A stretch of 64,000 nt of DNA from an uncultured cyanobacterium. Its GTDB lineage: Bacteria > Cyanobacteriota > Cyanobacteriia > Cyanobacteriales > Nostocaceae. Positions 10,043-20,736 of this stretch are shown here, piece by piece. The stretch is from contig CAIVAU010000061.1 in NCBI GenBank assembly GCA_903903925.1, positions 1 to 64,000 of the forward strand, read 5' to 3'. Position 1 is the stretch's first letter; each line of letters begins with the position of its first letter. The position numbers were made by a program, and so were the translations under genes. The notes beneath the pieces were generated by a model. That model was not told where the DNA came from, searched no databases, and worked only from the letters and a program-made list of their open reading frames with translations.

Positions 10043-11518
10043 ATGACTACAAAACGGTTTAAAAAGTTTACTATTTTACATTCAAACGATATGCATGGTG
10101 ACTTTCTGGCAGAGGCTAAGGGCGCAGATGGTCGCCTTATTGGAGGATTGTCGCTGCTTTCAGGATATCTCAATAAGGTGCGTTCTGAAGAGAAAAATAC
10201 GCTTTTTGTGATTTCAGGTGATATGGTTCAGGGGTCTATGATTGATACTGAATACAAAGGTATTTCAACCATAGAAATTATGAATTACTTGGCCCCTGAC
10301 GTAGTAACTTTGGGGAACCACGAATTAGATTATGGGTTTTCTCACTTACTTTTCCTGGAAAAGATGGCTACTTTTCCGATTGTCAATGCAAACTTGTACA
10401 TTAAAAAGTACAATAAACGATTGATGAATCCCTACATTATCCTTAATGTAGATGGATTTGATATTATGTTCATCGGTATTATTACTGATGAAGTTCTTAA
10501 TGCATTAAGAATTGACACGAGTATTGGCACATTTGTCAATCTTGAAGATGCCGCTGCAGAAGTAGGTAAGATTTGTGACACGTACAAAAATGATGACATT
10601 GACCTCACAATTCTCCTAACGCACATCGGTTTTGAAGAGGATAAAAAACTAGCTGCAATGTTAGACCCAGTCTGGGGTGTAGATATGATAATTGGCGGAC
10701 ACTCACACACAATTTTAGAACAACCCGCCCAAGTTAACAACATTCTGATCGCACAAGCAGGGGTAGGCACAGACCAAATTGGACGTTTCGATATTATAGT
10801 GGATGACGATACTAACAGCATTGTGGAATGGAAGTGGCAACTCATCCCTGTGGATAATAGTCTTGCACAGCCAGATCCTGAACTCGACAAGTTCATTGGC
10901 ACCTTCAAAGATGCGGTAGATCGCAAATATAATCGACTTATTTGCCGCTTAGTACGTCAACTGACACATCCTAAGCGTGAACAAGAAACTGAATTGGGTA
11001 ACTTAATTACTGATATTTTGGCCTCTTCAGCTATGTCTGATGTAGTTTTGATCGGAAGTGGTTCAATCCGTGTAGAACAACTAGGTCCTGTAGTTACATT
11101 GGGCGCACTTAAAGAAGTTTACCCTTATGACAGTCCACTTTATAGACTGAGAGTTACTGGTGAACATCTTACCACAATATTCTCACATATTCTGAGACCA
11201 GAAAACAGAATACCGGGTGAAAGTCAGTATTTTCAGGTAAATAAAGGTATTCGAGCAGTTTACAGCGATACTGAAACAAGGCTTGAATCTTTGAGCATTA
11301 ATGAAAAACTCGTACAGGCGGATCATCAATACACCCTTTGTGTCCAAGAATATCATTACAAAAATTCAGTGACAAGTCTAGGCATAGCAACTGAAGAATT
11401 GACAAAATTAGGTGAACCAAAAGTAGTCGCAACATCTGCCCAGAGTATTCTTGAAGAATACTTTACCTCTAATCAACTTCTTCAGAGCCATATCGAGGGA
11501 CGATTAATCTACACATAG
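10043..11518 (+). CDS. Bifunctional metallophosphatase/5'-nucleotidase
   Basis: UshA/5'-nucleotidase family enzyme of 491 residues that removes phosphate from nucleotides or related esters. The N-terminal calcineurin-like domain has its dimetal motifs: LHSNDMHGD, SGDMVQGS, LGNHELDYG, LLTHIG and IGGHSHT. The C-terminal substrate domain (from about residue 300) contains GNLITDILASS and GSGSIR. Unlike most relatives it has no signal peptide; the second residue onward is MTTKRFKKF, so it appears cytoplasmic. Monocistronic, with a good terminator downstream. Confidence 0.92.
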   Translation: MTTKRFKKFTILHSNDMHGDFLAEAKGADGRLIGGLSLLSGYLNKVRSEEKNTLFVISGDMVQGSMIDTEYKGISTIEIMNYLAPDVVTLGNHELDYGFSHLLFLEKMATFPIVNANLYIKKYNKRLMNPYIILNVDGFDIMFIGIITDEVLNALRIDTSIGTFVNLEDAAAEVGKICDTYKNDDIDLTILLTHIGFEEDKKLAAMLDPVWGVDMIIGGHSHTILEQPAQVNNILIAQAGVGTDQIGRFDIIVDDDTNSIVEWKWQLIPVDNSLAQPDPELDKFIGTFKDAVDRKYNRLICRLVRQLTHPKREQETELGNLITDILASSAMSDVVLIGSGSIRVEQLGPVVTLGALKEVYPYDSPLYRLRVTGEHLTTIFSHILRPENRIPGESQYFQVNKGIRAVYSDTETRLESLSINEKLVQADHQYTLCVQEYHYKNSVTSLGIATEELTKLGEPKVVATSAQSILEEYFTSNQLLQSHIEGRLIYT

Positions 11519-11537
11519 ATTTCTTGGACACTAAAAT

Positions 11538-11577
11538 GGGTAGTAACTGTTAGTTAATTACTACCCTGATTATTTTT
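11538..11577 (+). terminator. Rho-independent terminator after the 5'-nucleotidase gene
   Basis: GGGTAGTAA at 11538 pairs perfectly with TTACTACCC ending at 11566, with an 11-base loop, followed by a T-rich tail (TGATTATTTTT). It begins 20 bases after the stop codon. Confidence 0.75.
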
Positions 11578-11623
11578 AGGCAGGCGAGACGCCTACCCCA
11601 CAGGAGTTAACTGCGTATTGTCC

Positions 11624-12589
11624 TTAAACCAGTTTTAGATCTGCGTATTCTGCTAACAAATCATCACTAGTGAGAGTATCACCTTCAGCTTGTGGGGTCC
11701 ACAAGACTTCAATGGCAAGCAGTTTGTCGCTAGGGATGCTGCCAATTTGACGTAACGCTTGACGTAAGTCATCAGAGTTGTTAATCGCTGGGATTGGGAA
11801 GTTACCCAAGGTCGCCGCTAGTAAAGTGACGATGATGTATTCTCCTGGCCCTTCGGTGAAAAGACGAGTGGGATTATCAAGTTCACCAGCAGCAGATAAA
11901 ACATCTTTAGGTGCAGTTGATTTTAGCTGGTTATTAACATTAGAAAGAGTTTCTCCAGTAAATTTGCTGCGTTCTGCTAGTGCTAGACGGTTAAATTCAG
12001 TTTCAGCGGAATTTAATCGAGCCTGTTTAGTTCCACCACCTGCGTACACCCAATACTCTGGATGGCGTAGTAAAGCAAGGCTTGCTTCTTGCAAAATTTC
12101 TGCTCTCCCCTCTGGAGAGTTTGTATCAGCAGTCTCAGCAATGCGGTTGAGTTCTGGTTGCAAATCGCGGGCGCTGGCTAACATTCCCACTTGCACACGA
12201 GTGACGGAAACAGGCGAGTTGCTGCTGATGTCTCCTTCATCTCCTCCAGTGCTAGAGGCACGTCGGAAGGCTTGCAGCACGAAGTTGCCGATCGCCAGAA
12301 AAATCAGAATGCTAAATAAACCACCAAATCCTCCACCAATACCCCAGAAGGGAATTAGGAAAGGAAAGCCAAAACCACCACCACCATAGGGAGCATAATA
12401 TCCTCCTCCTCCACTAGGAGGCGCATAGGTGCGGCTTGAAGGCATTCTAAAGGAACCACCACCGATTCGACCTCCACTGCGGGCAGCTAAAGCTCCATCG
12501 GCGTGACTCAGTGCCAATACAAACACAAGGCTGAGGATGAACAGAGATTTAAACAGCGGTTTAATGGCTTGTTGTAGTTTTTGACGCAT
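11624..12589 (-). CDS. DUF1517 family membrane protein
   Basis: A 321-residue protein of the cyanobacterial and plastid DUF1517 family, function unknown. It has an N-terminal signal or anchor (LFILSLVFVLALSHADGALA, about residues 16-35), then a Gly/Tyr/Pro-rich stretch (GGGGYYAPYGGGG), a second membrane segment (FSILIFLAIGNFVLQAF, about residue 92) and a soluble C-terminal domain of about 200 residues that includes VTRVQVGMLASARDLQ and EVLWTPQAEGD. Its placement between the nucleotidase and a divergent glycosyltransferase says nothing clear about its role. Confidence 0.9.
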   Translation of the reverse strand: MRQKLQQAIKPLFKSLFILSLVFVLALSHADGALAARSGGRIGGGSFRMPSSRTYAPPSGGGGYYAPYGGGGFGFPFLIPFWGIGGGFGGLFSILIFLAIGNFVLQAFRRASSTGGDEGDISSNSPVSVTRVQVGMLASARDLQPELNRIAETADTNSPEGRAEILQEASLALLRHPEYWVYAGGGTKQARLNSAETEFNRLALAERSKFTGETLSNVNNQLKSTAPKDVLSAAGELDNPTRLFTEGPGEYIIVTLLAATLGNFPIPAINNSDDLRQALRQIGSIPSDKLLAIEVLWTPQAEGDTLTSDDLLAEYADLKLV

Positions 12590-12956
12590 AACACAGTCGT
12601 TCTATATAATTTTTGTTTTCTACCAATGATGGTAGCAGTGTTGCGGTGCGTCCGTGACGCCAGCCCGTAGCCCTACAGAATCGTTGATTGGCAGTAGCTC
12701 TTTTAAGGGCTACGTTTCCAATCTACCGTTTTTGATGCTCAATCGGTAGCAATCTCAAGGGGGATTTCCCCTTGTGGATAACCGTACAAAAAAAGGCGTG
12801 CAACTCCTTTCGGCATTTTGGCATTAAATCCTATTACTATTTAATTAGGCTACTAAATAACAGCCATACTTAGATGCAACCAAACTTAAAATTAAATAAT
12901 AAACCCTCTTCATTCTTGCCGCTGTTTAAAAAGTTTAGTTAAGAAGTTTTTCTTTT
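12590..12956. other. Intergenic region with two hairpins
   Basis: This 367-base divergent spacer holds promoters for the DUF1517 and glycosyltransferase genes. A hairpin at 12686-12723 pairs GATTGG with CCAATC and, inside, GTAGC with GCTAC. A second pairing, CTACCG with CGGTAG, spans 12723-12749. They look like dispersed cyanobacterial intergenic hairpins rather than terminators, having no T-run. Confidence 0.45.
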
Positions 12957-14155
12957 ATGGAAAATATTTCCCGACTTGAGACGAAAATCAAGGAGAAAGC
13001 TGCATCTGCCGACATCCTAGTGATATCCCGCACCTTCCTACCTTCAGCCGGTGGAGTTGAGGAATATATTTATAATCGCTGTCTGCAAGATCCGGATCGT
13101 GTGATTGCTCTGGTAGCTGGTTGTTCAGGAGATAAAGCCTTTGACAAGGCACAAAGGTTTCCCGTATATCGCTGGCCAAACCCTAAATACTGCCATAGTG
13201 GTTTGCTTGGAAGTATCCTCGAAGCTTTCCTGAATCTAGTCTGGTCATTTGTGCTAGCAATCAAACTCTATTTTCGCTATCACTACCGCTATATTGAATG
13301 GGGTCACGGATATGACTTTATTTCGCTGCTGCTCTTGAGCTATCTTCTTCCTATTCGCTTTTTCATCTATGTACATGGTAACGATCTGCTTTCCTCTTTA
13401 CAGAACTACATCATAAAATCACTATTTGAACTTACACTTAAAAGAGCGAAAGGAATTGTTTGTAAAAGTTCCTTTACAAGAGACTACCTTTGCGCCAATT
13501 TCCGATTTGATACCCCTACCCACGTCATTAACCCTGCGGTCCGAAGGGAAAAATTTGGTGTTGTCAGTTCAGGTGATCTTGATGATTTACGTATCCGCGT
13601 ACGGGATGCACACGATATCCCCCAAACAGCAGTCGTTATTCTTTCAGTGGGGAGATTTGTGAAGCGTAAAGGCTTCGACCTAGTCATTGAAAATTTAACC
13701 CCACTGCTAACTCTAGGACTTGATGTCCACTACATACTCTGCGGATACGGGCCAGATGAGTTAGAACTTTATTCTTTAGCCTGTCGCTTGCGAGTAGAAC
13801 GGCGAGTACATTTTGCTGGATATGTGCCTGATCATGAATTAGGTGGTTACTATGCAGCTTGTGACCTTTTTGCCATGCTGACCTTGGATAACATCAAGGC
13901 TGCCAGTATTGAAGGTCTAGGGATCGTTTTTCTAGAAGCAGGTTACTTCGGTAAACCCGTCATTGCCTCCTACGTAGGTGGTGTCACAGATGTGGTTCGC
14001 CACGGAGAAAATGGTATTCTGGTTAATCCTTATTCTGGCAATGACATGTTGCAAGCCTTTCGTCGGCTATGCCAAGATCAACAACTGCGCGAACAACTTG
14101 GTAGTACAGGAAAAGCATTAGCTAACCGTAGAACCCTACATCGATCGCTTTACGC

Positions 14156-14171
<16 letters not shown>
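12957..14171 (+). CDS. Family 4 glycosyltransferase
   Basis: A GT-B fold glycosyltransferase of 404 residues that would transfer a sugar from a nucleotide-sugar donor to an envelope glycan or lipid; acceptor unknown. The N-terminal domain has SRTFLPSAGGVEEYI, the acceptor-side Gly-rich loop. The C-terminal donor domain has VGRFVKRKGFDLVI and the EX7E motif in EGLGIVFLEAGYFGKPVIAS, followed by GGVTDVV and GENGILV. The last codons (AGGRS and the TAG) lie in the heptamer array, so the native C-terminus has been replaced or trimmed by repeat DNA. It converges on thiS. Confidence 0.93.
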
Positions 14172-14507
<336 letters not shown>

Positions 14508-14515
<8 letters not shown>

Positions 14516-15578
14516 GAGACTCGTTAGGTTCTGGTTGAATACGATTGAGCTGAGAGAGAAAATACTGTGTCACTAGAGTGGGTTGTTCAGCTTGCATGAT
14601 ACTTCGCACGACTGACACACGATTTGCTCCGGCGTCGATGACGTTATTGACATTATTGGGATCAATGCCTCCTATCGCAAACCAAGGTATAGGACAATTT
14701 TTAGCGGCGTAGTTTACATACTCTAAACCAGCTGCTGCCTTACCTTCTTTCGTCGGAGTTGCATAAACTGGACCCACGCCCACGTAATCAGCACCATCAG
14801 CTATTGCTTGTTGCATTTCTGCGGAATTTGTGGTAGATCTACCTATTAAGCGCTGTGGACCGAGTAATTGTCTGGCAATAGCAATAGGCATATCTTGTTG
14901 TCCCAGATGCACCCCATCAGCATCCACTGCCAATGCCAAATCCACACGGTCATTGATAATGAAAATAGCACTATAGATATCGCATAGCTGCCGCAGCTTT
15001 TTTGCTTGTTCTAGGCGGAAAATATCATCAGCAGTTTTATTGCGGTATTGCAGGAGTGTTAATCCGCCTTTAAGGGCAGCTTCCACAGTCTCCAACAAAT
15101 TTTCACGCTCGGAGGTAACAAGATATAAGCGCGATCGCAAAAGCAGTTGATGTCGTTGATAACCCATCAAGTAACTTTCTAGGTTATAAACTCGATAGCG
15201 CATCTGCTTAAATGCTTTTCCCATATTTGGGTTGTAGAGTTTACCATATTCTTCTACCACCCGCAACGCTTCTTGCACTCGGCAGAAGTTAGCTTGTAGC
15301 AAAGATTTGATACTCGTGCGTTGTTCTTCCTGAGGATGGGTTAACTCAGTGCCTGCATCGCCAAGTGTATCCCGCGCCGCCCGCATTTGGACAGTATGCC
15401 ATCTAGCTATTTCTTGCCGTTCTTTCTTGCATTCAAGAGTCATCTGGGCATTATTCAAGCCAAAACGACACCATTCCTCAATAATTCGTAAACCTTCACG
15501 AGCGCGGTCTAAATTTGCATCTAAAATGCGGTAAACAACTTGCTGTATTTGCTCTATTTGGCTGTGTGGCTCGACCAT
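14508..15578 (-). CDS. thiE: Thiamine phosphate synthase with N-terminal helical domain
   Basis: Joins HMP-PP and thiazole phosphate to form thiamine phosphate. The C-terminal TIM barrel has the family motifs: LLQYRNKT, FIINDRVDLALAVDADGVHLGQQDMP, IGRSTTN, ADYVGVGPVYATPTK and FAIGGID. The first 150 or so residues (LDANLDRAREGLRIIEEW, LQANFCRVQEALRVVEEYGKL) form the cyanobacterial N-terminal extension, which I recall being described as a ThiD2-like HMP-P kinase domain, though thiD is also present here. The ATG at 15578 (MVEPHSQIEQ) is preferred; the frame is open to a TTG at 15692. It overlaps thiS, giving a thiE-thiS operon. Confidence 0.93.
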
Positions 15579-15779
15579 GGCAACAACCCCGTTAGTGCTT
15601 TTATCGTAACAGCCTGCCTCTTTCATATTTGCAATGTTTTTTTGGATCTCTATGGATTCTTTACTCAATTGCCTTGTTTCAAAAGTAGTCAATAGGTCAA
15701 CCGTATGAGTGAGATTATCGACATATCAGCATCTCAAAGGGTATAAAAAGTTATATTTTGGTGAAGGAGTGCATTAAAA

Positions 15780-18011
15780 GTGTTTTATCCCCGTGTTTTC
15801 CCTAAGTCTTGTAGGACAAGTGTCCCATCTGCAAAGCAGAGTGCCTCATGTAACAAACCATATCAATATCTTGAAGTAGCAATACTTTTTGTATATCATT
15901 CTTCAGTTTTGTTTTTTACTACTGGTGTAGGAGTGGCAAGTATGGTGTTACTTACTACAAGCCTGGATACCGCCGGAGCTCAGACGCCCACAATTTCAGA
16001 TCCGGGGCAAGTTAGTGTCAAAACAAAGTCTCAGGTAAAAGTGCTTTTTGTCAATCCAAGTGTCGGAGATGACAAAGTGGGCAATGGCGGTGAACGCACT
16101 CCCTTAAAAACAATTACCCAAGCACTGCAATTAGCAAATTCCAACACTGTCATCATACTCTCAAAAGGTACGTACAGCAGTGAAACTGGAGAGAGATTTC
16201 CGCTGATGCTCAAACCGGGTGTTTCAATTCAAGGAGACCAAGGCAGCAAGGGTCATAATACTGTCATCACAGGAGGTGGTGATTACCTCAGTCGGACCTT
16301 TGGCGGTAAAAACGTCGCAGTTGTTGGTGCAGACCAAGCAGGATTGACTGGGGTGACGGTGACAAACTCCAACCCCCGTGGTTACGGTTTGTGGATTGAG
16401 TACAGTAGTCCAGTAGTTGAGGAAAACACTTTTACTGGCAGTACCCAAGATGGAATTGCAGTGACTGGCAACAGTCAACCCTCTATTCGCAACAATTACT
16501 TTTATCAGAATAGGGCGAATGGGATCACAATTACCGGTCATTCCCGTGCTGATGTGCAGAAAAACGTGTTTCAACAAACCGGCTTTGGCATCAATATTGC
16601 CCAAAATGCCGAGCCGATGTTGGTTGGTAATCAGATTCTCTCTAATAGATGTGGTATTGTAGTTCAAGCTCATGCTCACCCAATTTTGCGGAGTAATTTA
16701 ATTCAAGATAGTACTGAAGATGGATTGGTTGCGATCGCCCAAGCCACACCAGATTTGGGTAGCCCCTCGGAACCAGGTGGGAATCAGTTTCGCAACAACA
16801 GTCGCTACGACATTAACGCCAAAGCTGCTCAGCAAACGATAGCTGCTTATGGCAACACCCTGAATAGCGATCGTATTACTGGCAAAGTGGATGCAAACGG
16901 TATAACAGCAACAGAGGCTACAAGCATAGAAGAACAGGGAGACAAGGGGAAAAATTTCGTGTCTGTATCCCCGCCGACTCAACAACTCTCTGTGTCTTTT
17001 ACTAATAGGCGTATAGCAGCAACTTCAAATAACACTATTTCAGGACCACTAAATAGTCAACTTTTACCAATAGCCCCTCTCAACCAAAAGAAATCCACCA
17101 ACCACTCTACTGGGTTTCCTACTCCTAGCAGCTTGACAGGGTATGGCAGTCAACCTTTAGGAGCAAAACCTACCAGTAGGCAACAGGTAGCCTCAACTGG
17201 AAGTTCAACTCAAATACCATCAGATCAGTCTAATACACCACAACTGAATTATGTGCAGATGTCTCCTGTTGCTATTGAGTTTACTGCTCGCAAATCTGAA
17301 GCCCACCCAGTAGCATCAGCACCATTACCTACACTCAGTAGTCCTAGACCATCATTCCCAGTCGTATCAGCACCATTATCTACACTCAATAGTCCTAGAC
17401 CATCATTCCCAGTCGTATCAGCACCATTACCTACACTCAATAGTCCTAGACCATCATTCCCAGTCGTATCAGCACCATTATCTACACTCAATAGTCCTAG
17501 ACCATCATTCCCAGTCGTATCAGCACCATTACAACCAATAGTACCAGCACCATTACCAATACTCAGTAGTCCCAGTCCATCATTCCCAGTCGTATCAACA
17601 CCAGTACCAACACTGAGTAATCAAGGGCAGCAATTACCAGTACTACAATCTGCTCCCGTAGGCAATTCATTTCCGTTACCCGTTCCCAATTCCAATGTTC
17701 CTAGCGACAATACAAGCCAGATGCGAAGAATGCCAGGATCTCAAACGGCAACTGTAAAATCTGACGGAAGTCCCTCACAAAGGGTAGCAAGTGTTGGGCA
17801 GATCGATTTACGTTACCGAGTCGTAGTGACAGTAGGAACCCAAAAAGATCAAAAGATAGTAAAGTTCATTGCCCCAAGAGCTTTTCGTACTGTTTGGCAC
17901 GGTCAAGAAGTGATGCAAGTAGGAGTTTTTGGCAGCCGCTATAATGCCAATCACATGGTCAAAATATTGCACAATAAGGGTTTAAGAGCTGTAGTTGAGC
18001 CAATAAATTGA
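15780..18011 (+). CDS. DUF1565 beta-helix protein with proline-rich repeats and SPOR-like C-terminus
   Basis: A large secreted or cell-wall protein, 743 residues. An internal signal-like segment (about residues 45-70, ending at GAQT) is followed by a DUF1565/right-handed parallel beta-helix domain (VNPSVGDDKVGNGGERTPLKTI, then repeated Asn-rich turns) to about residue 370. A long Ser/Thr/Pro linker contains a 17-residue repeat (VSAPLPTLNSPRPSFPV type) and the last 70 residues (RYRVVVTVG to MQVGVFGSRYNANHMVKIL) resemble a SPOR domain, which binds peptidoglycan at septa. GTG start with GGAG about 11 bases ahead. It is a paralogue of the gene at 18884-20425. Confidence 0.85.
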   Translation: MFYPRVFPKSCRTSVPSAKQSASCNKPYQYLEVAILFVYHSSVLFFTTGVGVASMVLLTTSLDTAGAQTPTISDPGQVSVKTKSQVKVLFVNPSVGDDKVGNGGERTPLKTITQALQLANSNTVIILSKGTYSSETGERFPLMLKPGVSIQGDQGSKGHNTVITGGGDYLSRTFGGKNVAVVGADQAGLTGVTVTNSNPRGYGLWIEYSSPVVEENTFTGSTQDGIAVTGNSQPSIRNNYFYQNRANGITITGHSRADVQKNVFQQTGFGINIAQNAEPMLVGNQILSNRCGIVVQAHAHPILRSNLIQDSTEDGLVAIAQATPDLGSPSEPGGNQFRNNSRYDINAKAAQQTIAAYGNTLNSDRITGKVDANGITATEATSIEEQGDKGKNFVSVSPPTQQLSVSFTNRRIAATSNNTISGPLNSQLLPIAPLNQKKSTNHSTGFPTPSSLTGYGSQPLGAKPTSRQQVASTGSSTQIPSDQSNTPQLNYVQMSPVAIEFTARKSEAHPVASAPLPTLSSPRPSFPVVSAPLSTLNSPRPSFPVVSAPLPTLNSPRPSFPVVSAPLSTLNSPRPSFPVVSAPLQPIVPAPLPILSSPSPSFPVVSTPVPTLSNQGQQLPVLQSAPVGNSFPLPVPNSNVPSDNTSQMRRMPGSQTATVKSDGSPSQRVASVGQIDLRYRVVVTVGTQKDQKIVKFIAPRAFRTVWHGQEVMQVGVFGSRYNANHMVKILHNKGLRAVVEPIN
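17312..17603 (+). repeat. In-frame 51-base tandem repeat inside the beta-helix gene
   Basis: Units of 51 bases (17 codons) repeat about five times with near identity, alternating between TTACCTACACTC and TTATCTACACTC forms, which suggests a higher-order 102-base unit. Each encodes a Pro/Ser-rich spacer (VSAPLPTLNSPRPSFPV). Copy number is likely to vary among strains. Confidence 0.9.
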
Positions 18012-18061
18012 AGGGGGGAGGGAGCAGGGGGAATTATCAGTCTTTCATTGCCCATTGCCCA

Positions 18062-18814
18062 TTACCCATTTTGCTCATCAGATTCCTCCTGAGTGTACTT
18101 GCGGTGCTGCTTGTCGTGAGACATCGCTTTGAGTTTTGATGTAAAGGAATCTGAGGGCTTACTAGCTTCTGGAGTGAATTGCCCAATAGGAGGATGGGTA
18201 GGAGGGGGGAGAAGCCTTGCCTGTTGATCGGGTATTGGTGATGGGGAAGATAGAGTTCGATTGAAACGCTGTGAAACAGATGGTAAAGAAGACCAGACGG
18301 TTTGAGGAGGCGTAGTTCTCGAAGAGGTAGAGGGTTGCGCGTCGCCTTCATCCTTCCTCACTATATAAGAAGCTTGACTTTCATCTGTCTTTGTTTGTTG
18401 ATCACTCAGTCCCTTTTCTTCACCAGGAAGGGAAGTTGTGGGTGAATTGCCCTGGGGGGAATTTGCGGCTGGTAATGATGGATAGTTTTTCTTGACAGGA
18501 GGTAGGATAGGTGCTGTGCTTCTGGTTAAGCTTTCGGGAAATTTGCTGCAAATCAGGCGTTCAAATTCCATGTTGAAATGAAAAACAGTCTGCCCTCGCC
18601 GATGCCAAAACACCAAGATTTGCTGCACCGAAATCGCTTTGTAGCGACCTTGGTACAGTGCTTCAATCACTGCAAGATGTAACCAACCAATCGGGAACTG
18701 TCTGTGCCAAATTTTGACTAGCTCACTGGCGCTATAGCCACTGAGGTCAAAACTATAGTGAATTAATAAGGCTATTGCCAAGTCGGCAGAGGTGCTCGGA
18801 GCTGGTGTGAACAT
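18062..18814 (-). CDS. Conserved-looking protein of unknown function with disordered tail
   Basis: A 250-residue protein. The first 95 residues are a compact domain (SADLAIALLIHYSFDLSGYSASELVKIW, VIEALYQGRYKAISVQQIL, FNMEFERLICSKF), probably helical. The remainder is Pro/Ser/Thr-rich and likely disordered, ending in a charged segment (TQEESDEQNG). No signal peptide or catalytic motif. It lies between the two beta-helix paralogues, in the orientation of the second, so it may belong with it. No function is assigned. Confidence 0.78.
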   Translation of the reverse strand: MFTPAPSTSADLAIALLIHYSFDLSGYSASELVKIWHRQFPIGWLHLAVIEALYQGRYKAISVQQILVFWHRRGQTVFHFNMEFERLICSKFPESLTRSTAPILPPVKKNYPSLPAANSPQGNSPTTSLPGEEKGLSDQQTKTDESQASYIVRKDEGDAQPSTSSRTTPPQTVWSSLPSVSQRFNRTLSSPSPIPDQQARLLPPPTHPPIGQFTPEASKPSDSFTSKLKAMSHDKQHRKYTQEESDEQNG

Positions 18815-18883
18815 CGGGCTATCGGCTTGGTGGCAATAAGCATAAATTCTGCTACCATCTCATATAGCCTACCGTGCTTTTAG

Positions 18884-20425
18884 CTACAGTTTCTCTTTTT
18901 CCGTGTTTTTTAACTTTACATTTTCAGCGGTCAAAGGAGAAACAATATATGGGGAACTAATTGCAGGCAATCGCCCGATCGCGACTAGAGCCTGATAAAC
19001 CATTGCAATCACTTCCCCGCGTGTGGCTTCTCGAGCAGGCTCGATCTGCCTAAAATCAGGATAATTAACAACGATTCTTTGCTGGATGGCAGTGACAACT
19101 GCTGTGCGAGCAGAGTTGGGTATAGCATTATAGTCATTGTAGCGGAGTAAGGTGTCGTGATGAGCAGTTGACAGGGCAAGTCCATTCACTAGGGAAACGA
19201 GTACCTGTATCCTGAGTACATTTTGCTCGGGGCAGAAAGTGCGATCGCTTTTTCCGCCGACAAAGCCACTCTGTGCTGCAATTTGGATCGCACTCTGAGC
19301 CCAATAATCCTCTGGAATGTCAACAAAATCTGGTGTTCTTAGTTTGGGGATCGGGTTAAAGGCATCTACCACTAAAGCTGCGTACTGGGCACGAGTCATT
19401 GGCTTATCTGGCTTGTAGCTCCCATCGGCAAAACCGCGAGTTAAGTTCATGCTCATTAATGCCCGGATAAATGGTTCTGCCCAGTGTCCAGCCAGATCAG
19501 AACAACTAGAGCTAACCGATATCTGTTTGGGAGTATCTTCCACTGCTGCAATGAACTCTACCAAGCCTCTTACCTGTTCAATATTTAAGTTATTACCTGA
19601 AGAAACGACTTTAGTGGTGGTCATATTTTGCACATCAAAGAGACGGTTATCGCGAAAAATATTACCACCCGGATCTTGAGTGCTGCCGAAGTCAGGGGAG
19701 GCGTTACCGTTAATTAACAGACCGTATGAAGTATTTTTTTCAATCAGATTATGACGCAATACAGGTCGCGCCTCTCGTGAGAGCGCGATCGCTGTGCGGT
19801 TTTCTAATAGTTTGTTATGGGCTACTATTGGGGCAGCAAAGTCACTAATTGCTATAGCCAAAGCATTTTTTTGCAAAAAATTCCGTCGCACTTCCCCTTT
19901 GCTCTGACATGCCATGATCAACCCCCCAACAGCATTTTGCACAAATATATTGTCCAAAATTGTGGGTTTGGCAGCACCACTAACAAACACACCTTCCCGA
20001 CCACATCTCATCAAAGTGTTGTTAGCCAAAGTGGGTGCAGTTGATTCAATCCAAACACCAGTCCCTTTTGCGATCGCATTCATGACAGTTACACCCATCA
20101 GTTGAGCATCACCAAGTAATAGCAATGTAATATTTTGTAAACCAAAGCTTGGGCTCTGATACTTCCCACTACCTGAAATCACGATCCCTTGACCTTTGGT
20201 GACTTCATTACCTACCACCTTCACCCCAGGTGGAATGACCAGCGGAAACACCTCACCGGTTGCAGTGCTATAGGTTCCAGATGCAAGCTGAATAACTTTG
20301 GGTGTAGTGGTTACGCTGAAGGCATGGGTGAGAGTTTTATAGGGGTCTAACCGTGACCCAGTATCGGCATCATTTCCCACCACAGGGTTGACATATATTG
20401 TGGCAACTAGGGTAGAGTTCACCAT
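18884..20425 (-). CDS. DUF1565 beta-helix protein with SLH domain
   Basis: A 513-residue paralogue of the gene at 15780-18011. The beta-helix half matches it motif by motif (VNPVVGNDADTGSRLDPYKTL; GTYSTATGEVFPL; PDFGSTQDPGGNIFRDN) but the C-terminal half differs: it carries S-layer homology repeats (DLAGHWAEPFIRALM, GFADGSYKPDKPMTRAQYAAL, DIPEDYWAQSAIQIA, RATRGEVIAMVYQAL) that bind cell-wall polymer. The N-terminus starts directly in the helix (MVNSTLVATIYVNP) with no signal peptide, odd for an SLH protein; the true start may be lost or upstream. Confidence 0.85.
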   Translation of the reverse strand: MVNSTLVATIYVNPVVGNDADTGSRLDPYKTLTHAFSVTTTPKVIQLASGTYSTATGEVFPLVIPPGVKVVGNEVTKGQGIVISGSGKYQSPSFGLQNITLLLLGDAQLMGVTVMNAIAKGTGVWIESTAPTLANNTLMRCGREGVFVSGAAKPTILDNIFVQNAVGGLIMACQSKGEVRRNFLQKNALAIAISDFAAPIVAHNKLLENRTAIALSREARPVLRHNLIEKNTSYGLLINGNASPDFGSTQDPGGNIFRDNRLFDVQNMTTTKVVSSGNNLNIEQVRGLVEFIAAVEDTPKQISVSSSCSDLAGHWAEPFIRALMSMNLTRGFADGSYKPDKPMTRAQYAALVVDAFNPIPKLRTPDFVDIPEDYWAQSAIQIAAQSGFVGGKSDRTFCPEQNVLRIQVLVSLVNGLALSTAHHDTLLRYNDYNAIPNSARTAVVTAIQQRIVVNYPDFRQIEPAREATRGEVIAMVYQALVAIGRLPAISSPYIVSPLTAENVKLKNTEKEKL

Positions 20426-20736
20426 TGGTTGTTGATCATCAATATCTCATAGTCAATAATCAACACTCAACGGTCAATAGTCAATAGTTTCATGTCTAAT
20501 TATTAACTTTCCTTCTAGCCTATTCTCCGTGATTTCTGATGTAGGCTTTGATACCGTATGCATTTCATCTGCTTTCTTTAGGGGTTCCTGTGGTCACAGA
20601 TGCTTGTCACCCTTGTTTCCCCGAAGAGGTATGAGGCTAATTCTTTTACTGTTCCCTGTTCCTTCCGCCCCAAAGGGGATTGGTCATAGACACCAGGTTG
20701 GGTGAGTTGGTGTTTAACAGCAAGCGTATTGGGTTA
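20426..20736. other. Gene-free spacer with TCAATAGTCAA-type repeats
   Basis: About 310 bases. Near 20440-20490 there is a run of imperfect repeats of the AGTCAATA/AATCAACACTCAAC type, similar to those at the end of the subtilase gene. No gene, terminator or strong hairpin is seen. The stretch marks the border to the AT-rich accessory patch that follows. Confidence 0.5.
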
